A stretch of DNA of 64,000 bases. Source: Auanema rhodensis. Taxonomy: Eukaryota > Nematoda > Chromadorea > Rhabditida > Rhabditidae. Position 1 is the stretch's first letter. Each line of letters begins with the position of its first letter. Positions 12,169-23,974 of this stretch are shown here, piece by piece. The position numbers and the translations under genes are program-made. The notes under the pieces were generated by a model that was not told the DNA's origin, made no database searches, and was given only the letters and a program-made list of their open reading frames with translations. The stretch lies in NCBI GenBank assembly GCA_964057225.1, contig OZ059897.1, positions 7,130,001 to 7,194,000 of the forward strand, read 5' to 3'.

Positions 12169-15116
12169 TTTCTTTCCCATTTTCAACATCGGCCAACAGG
12201 TTTCAATCAGATTTTGAAAAATTGAAGAATTAGAATGAAGAAGGGAGGGAAGAGGAGCGTATGGGTCGGAGGTCGGAGAATGATGAATGACGACGATGAA
12301 AAAGCCGCTTTTCAATGATAGGTCACAGCGACCGTAGTTTATAACAGCTTGAAGTAGATTTGACCACCAACTGAACTGGACAGATTTATTCCAGAAAAGG
12401 ACAGGCTAAAAGCGACTGAAGAGGACAGACGACAACTAGTTCTCAAGTTGAAATATTTGAAAAAAAAAAAGAAAAAAGAATAAGTCAGGTCAGATACAAT
12501 ATAAATACATATATTTATACATATTAGGCATGATTTGCTTCTTCTATTTTTTGCTTAAAAGTCGCATAGTAAAAGTGAGGCTTTAAGCTTTTTTGAACAA
12601 ATGGCGATTCGAAAGTGAACAGAGTGGTTGGTGTGAGAAAGATCGAAACTTCTACTACTACTTCAGCTATTCATCTAAGCGTTTAAGCTGTCTAGTGTGA
12701 ATTGATGAAGTCGTAATAGAAGAAAAATCAAGCGTTTTACGATAATGATGTTGGAACAAGAAGGAATGTAGAGCGTCGTCGTGAGGTGATGTAAGCTGTA
12801 TAGAATTAAGTGAAACGATCTGAACTGAAGATTGAGAAAAGACATCTGTTAGACAGCTATCGTCTTGGAACCGTCAACAGACATCGTTGACGTGAAGTTC
12901 TATGAATTTTGAAAAGAAAAAAAAGACAAAGAAAATCAGAAATAAAAAGGTGTGAAAACAAATTTTCGGAGCTGGTAGGTAGTGGACTGTTGTCTATCTT
13001 CGGAACTCTTTTCTCTCTTTCTTTTTCTCTCTCTCTTCAGGTTCAGTTCATGTTTCTTTTCTATCTTTCTATATTCACTCCTCTCTTTCTGAACATACAG
13101 ACCGTTTACTAACGGTATTTTTCACCGTCTTCGTCTCTTTTCACCAGCTTCTGTCGTTGTCTTTCAGCTGTCGAGTCAAAGCTTCAGCAATTGCAAAGAA
13201 TCGAAAAATGACCGGTTGCTGGTCTACATTGGTTGAAGCACTGTCCACAGAGCACAAGAGAGACAAGCACACATACCCACACACAAACAGATCTACATAG
13301 CGAGGGAGAACGAGAGAATGAGAGAAAGAGAGAGAGGGAGAGAGAGAATGGAGGGAATGAAATCATGAAGAAAAATCTTTTTAGTTCATTCATCTCACCA
13401 CAGGCTATGTGCGTCGGTAGGAGCGGTGCGCGTTAAAACTAAAATTTTTCTTCTGCACAACGAACTCTAGAAAACAGACAATGAGCAATACTTTTTTTCA
13501 ATTTTTTGCTTAAATCAAAGGAAAAGCTTTGCAACCTGCTGAAGCAACATGGTTTGAACATTCGTTAGAGAGCGTCAAAGACATCCGATTTCGGTTTATA
13601 AACATTTGAATTGACGACAAATTTGAGAAAAAAACAGAAAAAGAGTAAAGAGAATGAGACAAGTATTAGGGATTTTCCAATACTCTCTATATGTCTCTAT
13701 CTCTCTATCTATCTCTTTATCAATCTAATAGACTTAATACGTTTAATTAGAAATTAAATTCCAAAAAAAGTTGTGTCCATCATCATCATCATGTTCATTA
13801 CAATCAACAAAACGAAATCATATGATCAATTAGCTATTTTAAGAATTTTAAGAATTTGTTGTTAAAAATTGATAAAATTAGTTTTTGATCGTAAAGTAAA
13901 AAAAACAGAAAAAGTCTTGAAGTTTCTTCATTAAAAATGAGAAATTGCAACTGAAATTGACATTGAAAATTTTCAGAATTGATACTAATAGCTCTTGAGG
14001 TATTGAAATCATTTCCAATTTCTATTATTTGAAGGTTTTTCGAAGAAATAAAAAAAAAAGAAGAAAATGTATTCAAATGAAGATGTTGAAGAGGTTTTGA
14101 GAGGATGAAAATAAGAAAAAGTTGTTCAAGTTGATAAGTTCATATGATAATCGGAATGTTACTAAACATTACACTGACCTAATATATAAATTATTTTTCT
14201 AATAAAAAGAATGATCATCATCTAATGACCAAATGCTAGTATAACGACTAGTAATAGTGATAATACGAGATGACAACAAACATCAACAACGAAAAACAAA
14301 AATTACTGTTGATAATGGGATTATTTAATCGTTTGAATCATTAATAATTTCTTTTTTAAAGAAAAAAAAGAGTACAGGGAGTGACCTGAATTCAGATTTG
14401 CCCTTTTGCATCAAAGAAAAAACCAATCTAGTTTGATATAGAATAAAGAAAATGAATTGACAAGGTTAATACTTACTGATGATGATGGTGATGATGATTT
14501 TCATTATTTTGATAGAAAGGTTTGATTTTTAATTTTATGTTACGTAATATAGTAATCGTTTAGCAACAATATACGTATTTAAAGGAGAAAAAAAAACAAA
14601 TAAAAAAGTAGAAAAGTATAAAGAGAGAGAGAGAGAAATGCTAAGAGGGGCTGGGAGAGAGAAAGGAGTTAAAAATCATTTCGAAAGATGATCCAGCCAA
14701 TTGAAAAACATGTCTGGAAGAGAACGAGCACAGGTTGTTTGAGGCGTTCATTTCTAAGAAAACTGATGATGATGATAACGTCATTGCAGCCGTTACATTC
14801 TCTCTCTCTCTCTCTCTCAACCATGTTCCCCCTTTCCCTCCCCTTTAATATGCTGAGATGATGTTTCTGAGACAGGCATATAAGAGATTTTTAACTTTGT
14901 CATCATCTCTTAACCATTTTGCCTTCATTCTTTATCCTCTTCAAATTCTATTCAAGAAAACAACTCTCTTTCCTCCATAAAGGTCATATACACAAAGAAG
15001 ATTTTATACTATTTTCGGTGACAATGAAGATGATGATGATAGGTAAAAGATCTGAAGAACATGAATTGTAACTCTGATTTTCATCCAGGTCAACATGTGA
15101 TTACAGATGGTTAAAA

Positions 15117-15284
15117 ATGGATACAACCGATAGCCGTCAAGCAATTAAAGAAATGAAATCTCGTATATCACGCGGTTTTCACGTTATATGTATGTTATGT
15201 ATCATCTCATCATGTTTGATGTCTGCTCACAGTAAGTTATACAATACATTTATAGCCAAGAAAGATAAAGAAACAGAGAGATAT

Positions 15285-15326
<42 letters not shown>

Positions 15327-15812
15327 TGAGAGGAGAGGAAGAAAGTGAGATGGATCAATGTCTGAGAAAAACATTAAAATGTATTTTGAGAAGAGATTTA
15401 AAAAAAAATAGAAAATTAGTAGATTTAAATCAATTTTTTCCCCTTCCGACTAGTTTTTCATTGAAAAAATAGCGCTGAAGAATGGAATTGTAGTACATTT
15501 ACTGTTTGCATAAAAGCTGAGCCATCTGGAAATCAAAACAAGAATAAGTAATTTTGTCTGTGATTACACAAGTACATGTTTGAGACTTGACTTTGAAAAT
15601 ATAGAAAAAAAGTAGAAAAACTATGAGATAGAATAAGCATCTGTTTGATAAATAATATGAGAATTATATAAATGATTCTACGGCCTTATTGTATGATTCA
15701 CGCCTTTCACCCCTTCAGGCAATTTTTTAAATTCAAAAGTGACAATAGTGCTCAGTATATGCCGTAGATTTGTGTTTTTTTTAACTTTGTTTGCAGAACG
15801 ACGATGAGCTGA
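15117..15812 (+). CDS. small secreted or membrane-anchored protein, unknown
   Basis: Unrecognised. Exon 15117-15235 encodes a polar N-terminus, then a hydrophobic span (VICMLCIISSCLMSA, residues 24-38) that looks like a signal anchor or signal peptide. Exon 15473-15547 encodes NAEEWNCSTFTVCIKAEP followed by an Asn/Lys stretch, with two Cys. The phases match (2 to 2). The last exon is ambiguous. The strong acceptor TTTGTTTGCAG at 15796 adds only TTMS and a stop at 15812. A weaker acceptor at 15882 instead keeps the frame open to 16021 and adds CDGSNVLNACAFF-type sequence with two more Cys. The total is about 68 or about 110 residues. AG acceptors just before the ATG (15087, 15106) could receive a spliced leader. 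Confidence 0.45.
15288..15324. repeat. (GA)n tract in intron 1
   Basis: GA dinucleotide run lying 52 bp inside the first intron of the small secreted-protein gene. Confidence 0.9.
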
Positions 15813-16021
15813 GAATCTAGATTGTGAAGAAGAAAAAAAGAAAAAAAACTGTGGAGGGGGGGGGGGGTGAGAGATGTTATAGAAGAGGAAGAATGGATGA
15901 TCATGTTCGTTGTGATGGAAGCAATGTCCTAAATGCTTGCGCCTTCTTTCATCTGCATCAATCAGAAGATAACAATTTAGAGAAAATGATAGCTAAAAGA
16001 AGATTTTTTTTGTATTTTTGA

Positions 16022-16427
16022 AATCAGTACAATGAATAATTAATTATATTTTATGATTAATATCTAAAATATGATTAGAGAACAAGCTATTTTTCAATTG
16101 AATCAATTCAATAGACAATACAGATCCATGGTTACAGTCAGCTCAAAGAGAATGAAGTACAAGAGTAACTGGAATTCTGATTGTATATACACATATGTAT
16201 GTATTTGCAAATAACCTCTCATCTAATCTCAAAAACGGATTTTAAATGAACTTTTTTGTATTTTATAAAAAAAAAAAGTTTTTGAATGAACATGCTGTGA
16301 AACTGGTTAATAAGGAGCTTACTGTATTTTAGGATAAAGATTCAATGATAGGCTAAAAGAGCGTATTAGGAAACCGATACTGTAAGTCTCTGATACTTCA
16401 CAACCTTCACTTCAAACCGGAGGGGGA

Positions 16428-16469
<42 letters not shown>

Positions 16470-18053
16470 ATGTACTTAGCTACCTCTTAATCTGTTTTTA
16501 TAAAATGTTTTTAAGTGATATAATGATGTCAATTACTTTATTCTAAGAACCAAAATAAAAATAATAAATGGATAAGATCATGTAAAATATTCTTTCAAAC
16601 TCATCTGAAGTGCTTATTGAGAAATTGCAGATGAATTTATAAGAATTAAACGACACAAAAAGAAAAAAAAGAAAAACCACTACATATGAATTACCACTCA
16701 TTCTTATGCTGAATTCGCTCTACATCTCCAACTCTTTTAATAATTCTCCCTCTCTCTCTCTCTCCTTCTCTCTCTTCATTCAACTGTGAAGTTGTTAGTT
16801 TGTGAAACGGAAAGAAGAGGAGGAGACGACGACCGGTGTGCTTGTTGACGAAAAAAGGAAAAAAGCGAGAATAGTTGTCATCGGAGTGTTGAAAATGCAT
16901 GACGATGAGAGAGGACCGACTACGAACAATCATATGGTTATGAGGGGATGTGAATGGCTAATATGCTGGTGTGGACGTCCAGCAAAATGAGTAAATCGGA
17001 GAAATAGAGTCACCTTTAGGGCCAGAAGATGAAAGAGTAAAAGATTAAAGACAGACAAAGACATGAATGAAGATGAAGAATGATCATAGCAGTAGGTAAT
17101 AGAAGAGGATGAGTACGCTGTAGTTGTAGTTGAAGGTGTTACATAGTTCAATTTTTCAGATGAATTTCATTGAAAACGAGGCATAATCAAGGTCAAATAT
17201 GAAGTTATATTGTAAAAATTATTTTCAATGAATACATACATCACATATACACATGTAATTCTATTTAAAATCATTTCTCAGACATTCATATTCAATGAAC
17301 TTTGGTTGAAAAAACTGCATGTGATTTGAGAAAGTTGGAAGGACAATATGCTAGGCAATATGCATTAATCATTATAAATTTTATGAGAAAAATGAAGGAA
17401 AAAAGGCAAATTTACTTGAAATTTCAATAAAATATTTAATTTTTCTTTCAAATAAACTGTGAGAATGGAGTCAATTTGATTGGACTGTTTTCAATTTTAT
17501 CCGTATTCTGGCTCTTTATATAACAGCTTGTCTATCGGGCTGTATGTCTTGACGTCATGTCTTTCTTGATCAGTTTTCAACAAGCCTTGGAGGCTTTTTG
17601 TTTGTAAAATTGGTCTGTGGAAGGTCTTTCACTGACTATCTGAAGCCAAATAGCTGACGTGTCCAGAATATACAGCATGAGCTGCTTCTGTGGCGGCGGC
17701 TACGGCCGCTGTCTCACTGTTCCATTCTATTTGCCTTCATTATTTAGATATACAACTTCAACGTGAATAAATGCTCAAGACTGAATCAAGCTTTTACAGC
17801 CTGAACAGGCAGACCATCAAGTTTTTTCTATTCAATTAACTTCAAAGGAATATGGAGACGAGAGACCGGAAACATGGACCATCGTTCAAGGATGTCCTTC
17901 TCTTCTTTTGTCCATTCGTTGTACTTTCCACATGCTTGATAGCCAGGTATTCTCGTACTTTCTTTTTAATTTTACGAATTATCGTTCTGGGTTCTGATGA
18001 AACCACAGACTTACAGTAAAACAAAACTATTTGTAAGCCCCTTAAGCCATAGT
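16022..18053. other. no firm gene
   Basis: Contains a (CT)n tract (16431-16468) and a short GC-rich block at about 17660-17715 with the palindrome CGGCCG. An open frame on the minus strand at 17842-18063 lies directly downstream of the 203-residue gene and is better explained as its 3' UTR. Confidence 0.4.
16431..16468. repeat. (CT)n microsatellite
   Basis: Nineteen CT units, preceded by GGAGGGGGAGG. Confidence 0.9.
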
Positions 18054-19194
18054 TTATTGACAATATTGCAATGAGCCATTAGAATTCAGGTTTATGATAG
18101 CTTCCGATGCTGTCACAACGTTGTGGGCATCAGCCACGTCATCTGGTGATCTGCTACGGAAATCTTTAAATCTGTTGACGATGATCTAGACATGCTGTTT
18201 GAGGCTAACATCCAGAAACATGATTCATAATTCATACAAAACAGGTGTGGAAAAAGGAAAGACAGATTACAGAAAAATAAACAAAAAATATGATTTGAAG
18301 AGCTGGCATAGTGAGTGATCGATTCTAACTCAGTTTTAAATGACAATTTCTTTGGATAAACAGCATAATATTTACTTTTTCTGACCTTCAAAACCTTCAC
18401 AAAGACGAAAAAAACATTAAAATTGAGTTTATATTTTCGGGAAAAAAAAGTAAAAATTGTGTTGTATCAATGAGATTGTATGGAAGAGGAAGTTGTTGAT
18501 ACTTTTCTCCCCCATATCCCCAGATTTGACATCATATCACATCATAACCCGTTGTCGTTCAATGTTATTTCAAATTTTTTTTTGTTTTTTGAAATATAAT
18601 GGAAATACTTGTTATAAATAATATATTTTATTATAAATTAAGTATAGTATATAACTAACATGGTGATGATGAGGTAAGTGGATAATACCAGTTTCATTCA
18701 AAAATCTATGAAATTCGTTTTTCGTTATCGAAATACCGTAACCATTAGTAGTGATGTGATGTAATACAATGCCATTATTTCTATAGGGATGTATGAAGAA
18801 AAACTGAGAATACAGTTGAATGACAAAGCTTTTTATATAATTCTCTTTGTATTTTATACATAACTTCGTTATCTTGAAGATAGATAATTGATAGATTATT
18901 AAGAAAATGACAAAAATCAGGAGATATAGAGAGAAAGAGGTGGAGTACCAATTTCATTTCTTTCTGCAGAATCTTTTTCTAATTGTCTAATGATAAGCTG
19001 TTTGTCTTCACATAATACAATAACACATCCAATATGTAATACGGAAATAGGGATGATGATGATGATACATATGATGTGTACGTACTTACAGTATACATAA
19101 ATAATCTTAAAATAGCAAAAATTCAATTTTCAATTTCTAGAATGGTTGGCAAATATTATGATCTTCAATATATTTTTTTATATGAAGAAGATAA

Positions 19195-19265
<71 letters not shown>

Positions 19266-19361
19266 GGACTGATAATAATTTTAAATAATATATCTTAGAA
19301 ATGCTCAACTTACAGGCTCATATTCATATTGTCGATACGGTGGAATGCCAAAAAGTCTCAT
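18054..19361 (-). CDS. 203-residue single-pass membrane protein, unknown
   Basis: Not recognised. Exons 19314-19361, 18949-19105, 18660-18844, 18283-18394 and 18054-18163 join with matching phases into 203 residues. The short first exon gives MRLFGIPPYRQYEYEP. Exon 2 holds the only membrane span (core CIIIIIPISVLHIGCVIVL) followed by a charged helix (EDKQLIIRQLEKDSAERN). Exon 3 has FFFIHPYRNNGIVLHH and ends in a His run, and the last exon ends with SRSPDDVADAHNVV and a Gln/Asn tail. There is no cleavable signal peptide, so the span is probably a signal anchor. The first intron contains a 70-bp GA tract. The exon 3 acceptor (ACAAAG) and the exon 5 acceptor (TTTAAAG) are weak and were chosen because only they keep the frame open. 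AATAAA overlaps the stop codon. Confidence 0.6.
19196..19266. repeat. (GA)n tract inside an intron
   Basis: About 35 GA units with one AAAG interruption, in intron 1 of the 203-residue membrane-protein gene. Confidence 0.95.
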
Positions 19362-20314
19362 CTTGGTAACAAAATGAGTTTGGAGAGTGATGGAGTAGTT
19401 TTAGAAAGTGATGATTTGTTTGGAATGAAAGGATAATGTAGAATATTTGGTATAGAATAGCCGAAGGGGATAAAAGATGGAAATGTTTGAGATAACTAAC
19501 TGGACATTCTATACTAAGAACTATAATCCGGATTACAAATTATAGAGAACTTGGATGAAATACCTGACACAATAGTGAAAGTATATCAGAATAGCAGAGA
19601 AAATAATAAGGAAAACTAGGTAAATACCGTATAATCGTGGAGTTAAGTTCGTTTTTTTTTCCAACATTTTCAGCCATAAATGGCAAAAACGGAGGAAACA
19701 TTGCCCAAGTTTTAGAAAAAGTTGAAAATATCACAAACCTGAGCTTGTTCGCAATCTACACGTATCATCGTCATTAGCAGCTAGCAGTTCGAATATAATG
19801 AATTTGAGTCGTCTGGCTCGTTTAATTTCAGCTTTTCTTTGAGTTTTCTTTGAATTTTTTGCTTCTACGATTAAAGATAAGAAATTTTGACTTGACAGAA
19901 GAAAAGTAAATATTTCGCACTTCTAACAGCATTCGTTTGCCATGATTTTGATGGATGGAATTTAACAGAAGAGAATTAAAATGAATGAATAGATATTGCA
20001 CTTATTCTTGATTTTCTCTTATTTTTTGAAGAAAAAATAAAATGAATTAGCAAATGAAATAGACATTTGCAACTTAATTTTACAGATTAATCACATTTTC
20101 ATGTAAATTCTATGAAAACATTTCTGATATTTGTTTCCTCCTCACCATAACAGTCGATGAATTACACATTTGATTTGCTTAATTCTATAGATTTTTAAAA
20201 TATATTCATGATATTCATAGGAACGTTTAGCTTTTATCCGAACTGATTTTATTTCAAAAAAACTCAATATTTATCTTTTCTTTTTAATTTTTTTATTTGC
20301 CGAAGAGTTGAGTC
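19362..20314. other. intergenic, no gene seen
   Basis: AT-rich spacer between divergently oriented genes. No supported exon on either strand. Confidence 0.4.
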
Positions 20315-20457
20315 TTAACGATTATGTGGTTTAGATATTGAAGTTCATAAGTAAATTCACAATTTTGATTGAAAATTGCTAAAAATTCACTCAAACTGAA
20401 CATAATCAACGTGGTCCGAGCTTATGTTATAGGTTAATCAACGTATTCTAAGTATAA

Positions 20458-20584
20458 TGATAACAAAAATTAAAAATATTATGTGATAATAGAATATAAA
20501 ATCAAAATAATTATTTTATAACAGAAAAAGTGATTAGAAGCATAAATATGATGTGATAATTGACAACATATCTCTTACTTATCA
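20458..20584 (+). promoter_or_regulatory. cluster of TGATAA (GATA-factor) sites
   Basis: TGATAA occurs at 20458-20463, 20484-20489 and 20554-20559, and as its complement TTATCA at 20579-20584. All are 116-242 bp upstream of the lysozyme start. In C. elegans, TGATAA bound by ELT-2/ELT-7 drives intestinal genes, including lysozymes; that this applies here is inference. The block is duplicated in the right arm. Confidence 0.5.
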
Positions 20585-20637
20585 ACAAAAAATTAATTTT
20601 TGGACCAAAAAGTGACGATAAAGATTTCAATTGGAAG

Positions 20638-20645
20638 TATATAAA
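20638..20645 (+). promoter_or_regulatory. TATA box of the left lysozyme gene
   Basis: TATATAAA, 54 bp before the ATG, which leaves room for a short 5' UTR. The identical box is found inverted at 39285-39292. Confidence 0.55.
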
Positions 20646-20699
20646 CCACCCAATTCTTCATAGTTCAACCCAAATCATCTTCTTCAATCGTGTTCAAGA

Positions 20700-20927
20700 A
20701 TGCGATACTGTTTCCTTCTAGGCTTCATCCTTCTTGCCGTTGTGCCAGCAGAGGTGAGGCAGTACAGTTGCAGAGTTTCATACTGTACTTCTTCAATGCT
20801 TTAGGCTAAACCTGTTGACACTATAGATGGAGTGGATTTTACTCAACCAGCAACTAATAAGCAAATGGAATGTTTGAAAGAGAATAAGATTGATAGAGCT
20901 TTCATCAGGTAACATCCACAATCAAAG

Positions 20928-20977
<50 letters not shown>

Positions 20978-21713
20978 ACTTCTAAATATATTTCAGAGCT
21001 TATGTTCCATTAAACGGAGGAATGTTTGATAGTAATGCTTGTAATACTTTGTTAAATATTTATAGTAAGTGGTTTTATTCCTTATTGGAAAGATAAAATG
21101 AAATTTTTTCTTTTCTAGATGACTTCTACGCTCAGATTTACATGGTACCATCACCTAAAGGATCTAAGAGTGGAGCTGATCAGTTTAATGAAATGTACAA
21201 TGGATTTGATAATTGTGGTTCAAATCAAACATTTTTCTATTTACATGTAATAGTTTTAATAGAAATCGAAGATGATTTGTTCATTTTCAGGTTACATCTC
21301 CACAGAATTGGAATGCTAATCCAACTGCTAACATCAAATTCTTGAAAGATGTAGTTGTTGCTGCTAATCTTAAGGTTAGAAATCTAATTCAAATGAAATA
21401 TTTTACATTTGACACAGGGCTGGGACGTTGCTATTCATACTGATCAACCAAGTTGGAAAGCCATCACCAACAACATGAATTATCATGATTTACAAGCTAA
21501 ATCTACAATCAATTTGTGGTATTTCTTATTAGAAAATGTTTGAATCTTTCATATTTCAATAGGGTTGCTAATGCACAAGCTCCACAAAATTTGGGAGATT
21601 TCAAGCCATTTGGTGGATGGACAGCTGGTGATGTTCTTGCCATGCAATATGATAAACCTATTACCGTTTGTGGAGTAGCCTGTAAGCAGGATAAGCTGTT
21701 TACAAGAAAATAA
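20700..21713 (+). CDS. GH25 (Entamoeba-type) lysozyme, LYS family, left copy
   Basis: Secreted lysozyme-fold protein of the nematode LYS family, expected in gut lumen or defence. Exons 20700-20753, 20805-20908, 20997-21064, 21119-21246, 21291-21374, 21418-21518 and 21563-21713 give 229 residues. A signal peptide (core CFLLGFILLAVVPA) precedes VDTIDGVDFTQP, the family start with the first Asp. Other family marks: CLKENKIDRAFIRAY, IYMVPSPKG, TSPQNW, GWDVAIHTD, DFKPFGGWT, MQYD and the closing Cys pair TVCGVAC. At the place where GH25 enzymes usually have L-D-x-E the sequence reads YLHVTSPQNW, so both acids are replaced; enzymatic activity is therefore uncertain. Intron 2 contains a (CT)n tract. 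The same deduced protein is encoded at 38224-39230. Confidence 0.93.
20930..20976. repeat. (CT)n tract in lysozyme intron 2
   Basis: Forty-seven bp of CT just upstream of the branch/acceptor region. The other copy has 41 bp at 38960-39000. Confidence 0.95.
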
Positions 21714-21795
21714 AGTTAGAATAATCGTTGTTTATTCTCTTCTTTTTGAAAAATAAAACTTGAAAATGCTTTTTCTTCTTCTTTTTCTTCGATGC

Positions 21796-21861
21796 AGATG
21801 AATTTGATACAATCAGTAGCTGATATACAGATGAGATCAGAAGTACTCTTATCACGTAATC
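21796..21861 (+). pseudogene. decayed lysozyme exon 2 (left arm)
   Basis: Begins after a pyrimidine-rich acceptor (TTCGATGCAG) with MNLIQSVADIQM, matching lysozyme exon 2 (DFTQPATNKQM). It then carries a 19-bp deletion relative to the right-arm copy (38063-38139), which removes the conserved Cys-Leu and shifts the frame. The 87-codon open frame through it is not a gene. Confidence 0.65.
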
Positions 21862-22439
21862 CCATATCTATCTCTCTGAACCCTGAAGAGCTTATACCTC
21901 AACTAATCAGAAATCCTGGAATACAATCCAAGTTGGGATGCAAACTAAGAATTTTGAGTTTTTCTATTGGAAGAACAACCGCTCATCGTTGTCTCGAAAC
22001 GAAAAATGAAAATTTGAATCCGAATTGTTGGTTTCTAATTCTTATCCTTACATGATAACATGACTTGTGACATGAAAATCAGAGGAAAATTTTCTTAATT
22101 TTCAGTTTTATCTTTTGAAACATGTGTGTCAACAGAGGTATAGCTAAGTATATACACATAGATCGTGTTATCATTCAAGATATTCAAATAAAAAATATTT
22201 TAATTCATGAATTAAACTTTATTTTTATATTAGTTGCAACTGTCATACTGTACGAATTCTATTTCTTTGTAAATTTCAACATATTACAGAAAATTCCATC
22301 ATTGAATAGATTTCTGACAGCTAATTCCTGAACCTCAAACATATTATCTTAACCATTCAAAAAAATCAAACAGATTAGTAAGGTTTTATGAAATATAAAA
22401 CAATTACATCTTCGGAATTGAATTGTTAACTTCAAACTT

Positions 22440-22566
22440 CCAACACAGAAGAAGCCCCATTTCTTCCACCGATAATGTTATTGAAATTCAATATCGTAAA
22501 AGCCGAACTGTTTGTAGATTCACTTGTAACACCAACTACTTAAAACTTAAATTTAAACTTAACTGA
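22440..22566 (+). pseudogene. lysozyme C-terminal exon remnant
   Basis: The frame from 22486 reads IQYRKSRTVCRFTCNTNY and ends at TGA 22566. It lines up with the last-exon pattern MQYDKPITVCGVACKQD of the intact genes. Upstream, AAGCCCCATTTCTTCCACCG corresponds to the codons for KPFGGW but in a shifted frame. No exons 1-6 are visible nearby. The flank after it (22577-22735) closely resembles the 3' flank of the third lysozyme gene, so this is the tail of a fourth copy. Confidence 0.7.
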
Positions 22567-22576
22567 TTAACATACA

Positions 22577-22735
22577 TCTTTATGATTTTTGGATATTTCA
22601 AATCTTATGAGACGAACATGCTCACCTGTTCTTGTTCCTGTCTTTATATTTACAATTGCTTCCAATGTTTAATGTTCTTTTGAATTCAATTTAATAAAAT
22701 CAATTTATTAATTACTTTATGATGTATTTCAAGGA
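22577..22735 (+). repeat. duplicated lysozyme 3' flank
   Basis: TATGATTTTTGGATATTTC, CTTATGAGACGAAC and the block around AATTTAATAAAATCAATTTATTAAT recur at 25038-25210 downstream of the third lysozyme gene, which has one extra internal stretch. AATAAA is at 22693-22698. Confidence 0.8.
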
Positions 22736-23974
22736 TTTTTTAAATTATTTAATTAAAATAATAAACAACATCATTACTATATTGATTATAGAGTACATAG
22801 CCTAAAGAAGAAAAGTAAAGAAATACAAACTAAATTGATAAATTATAAAACCAAAAATTGAAATCTGAAGTTACCTGTAACATAACTTAACCAAAAATAA
22901 AAAATAATTCAGTTAAACCTTGAATTGAACTGTTTTATAATTTCTATTTCTATAATGAATATCATAAGCTCAATATAGTAAATGGAATTGAAACGGTTTG
23001 GCAGATAGTGTGATGGATAGAAAGCTTGAACATACATTCAAAACTCATATCAGCTATCAACTATAAAGAATAAAAATGAAAATATTTTAACAGCAGACAT
23101 CAGATTGGTTACGCCCTAACATCATTTTTTTTCTCAAATCAACTAGAATTGTGATAAAAATAAAATTATCTTCAAGTAGTTTCTTCTATTTCATCGTAAA
23201 CATGATAAGTAGTATCAAAGCAATTTGATAATCAACTTACTGTTGACATCATCAATGGAAATAGAATAAGAAAAGCTGGATATCTTTTAGATAAAATATA
23301 AAATTAAATATTCTTTTAAAGCTTAATCCTTATGATTATATTTTATAAAAAACATTCATTTCAGACAAAAATAAATCGTTGAGCTCGTTCAAAAAAAAAG
23401 GTTTTCGAGATTTTTTTCAATAAAACATCTTACAATGAAAATATTATCAAATATATAAACATTTTAGTTTAATTTGACTTTAAAAACAACAATAAGTCTT
23501 CTGAATAATTCTGAACTATGAATATCTTCTGAATACTTACATAAAGCTAATTACATCGTGAATTATCACCCAAATAAGTTAATTTAATGAAAATTCCAAA
23601 TAAAATAAGAAGGTAAAGATTTATATCATGAATGTTCAAAGTTTTGATATTAAAACACAAAGATGGAATACGAAGTCTAAAAGAATGATCTATAACTCTG
23701 ATTTTGATAAGAATGGTGGAAAAGTTTGCGTACGATATGCTATCTTGAAGATACCGGAAACAATTTGACTTTTGGAATTAATCGCTTATGGTACACAATA
23801 ACTGAGAGAAACAACGAGAAAGAGAGAGAGAGAACGACAATAGGAGGAAGGGGAAATGTGAAAGTGAGAAAGAGTACTTCGTAGCATTATCTTTGAGGAC
23901 TGCTCTCATAAGCAGCATATATAGCGATGTGTTTCACAAATTATTACACTGTGTTGAACGCTTTGTCTTCCAAA
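22736..23974. other. intergenic, upstream of the third lysozyme gene
   Basis: AT-rich, no exon seen. TATATA at 23918-23923 lies 52 bp before the next start codon and may be its TATA box. A short GA-rich block is at about 23815-23875. Confidence 0.4.

Larger units (their letters stand above)
9422..15116. other. gene-poor stretch with microsatellites
   Basis: No exon chain assembled. It contains an ATCT/AT repeat (about 10267-10300), (CA)n (10395-10418), (TCA)n (about 10888-10945), (CT)n (12111-12164), short GA blocks near 13310-13350, and scattered ATG/GAT triplet runs. It lies upstream of the minus-strand membrane-protein gene and may hold its promoter or distant 5' exons. Confidence 0.4.
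20315..22061 (+). repeat. left arm of an inverted duplication carrying a lysozyme gene
   Basis: This segment reappears in inverse orientation at 37842-39647. Matching begins at TTAACGATTATGTGG and ends at TGATAACAT. Differences seen by eye are few: CT tract length (47 versus 41 bp), a 1-bp indel in lysozyme intron 1, a 32-bp unit present once here and twice in the right arm, a 19-bp deletion here in the downstream lysozyme-like fragment, and scattered substitutions. The two lysozyme coding sequences encode the same protein. Confidence 0.9.

Noticed and set aside
17842-18063. 73-codon minus-strand frame as a separate gene
   Set aside because: Starts at the stop codon of the 203-residue gene on the same strand; best read as 3' UTR.
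21792-22055. 87-codon frame after the left lysozyme as a new gene
   Set aside because: Its first part is a lysozyme exon 2 fragment with a deletion and the rest is non-coding sequence shared with the right arm, where the frame is not kept.
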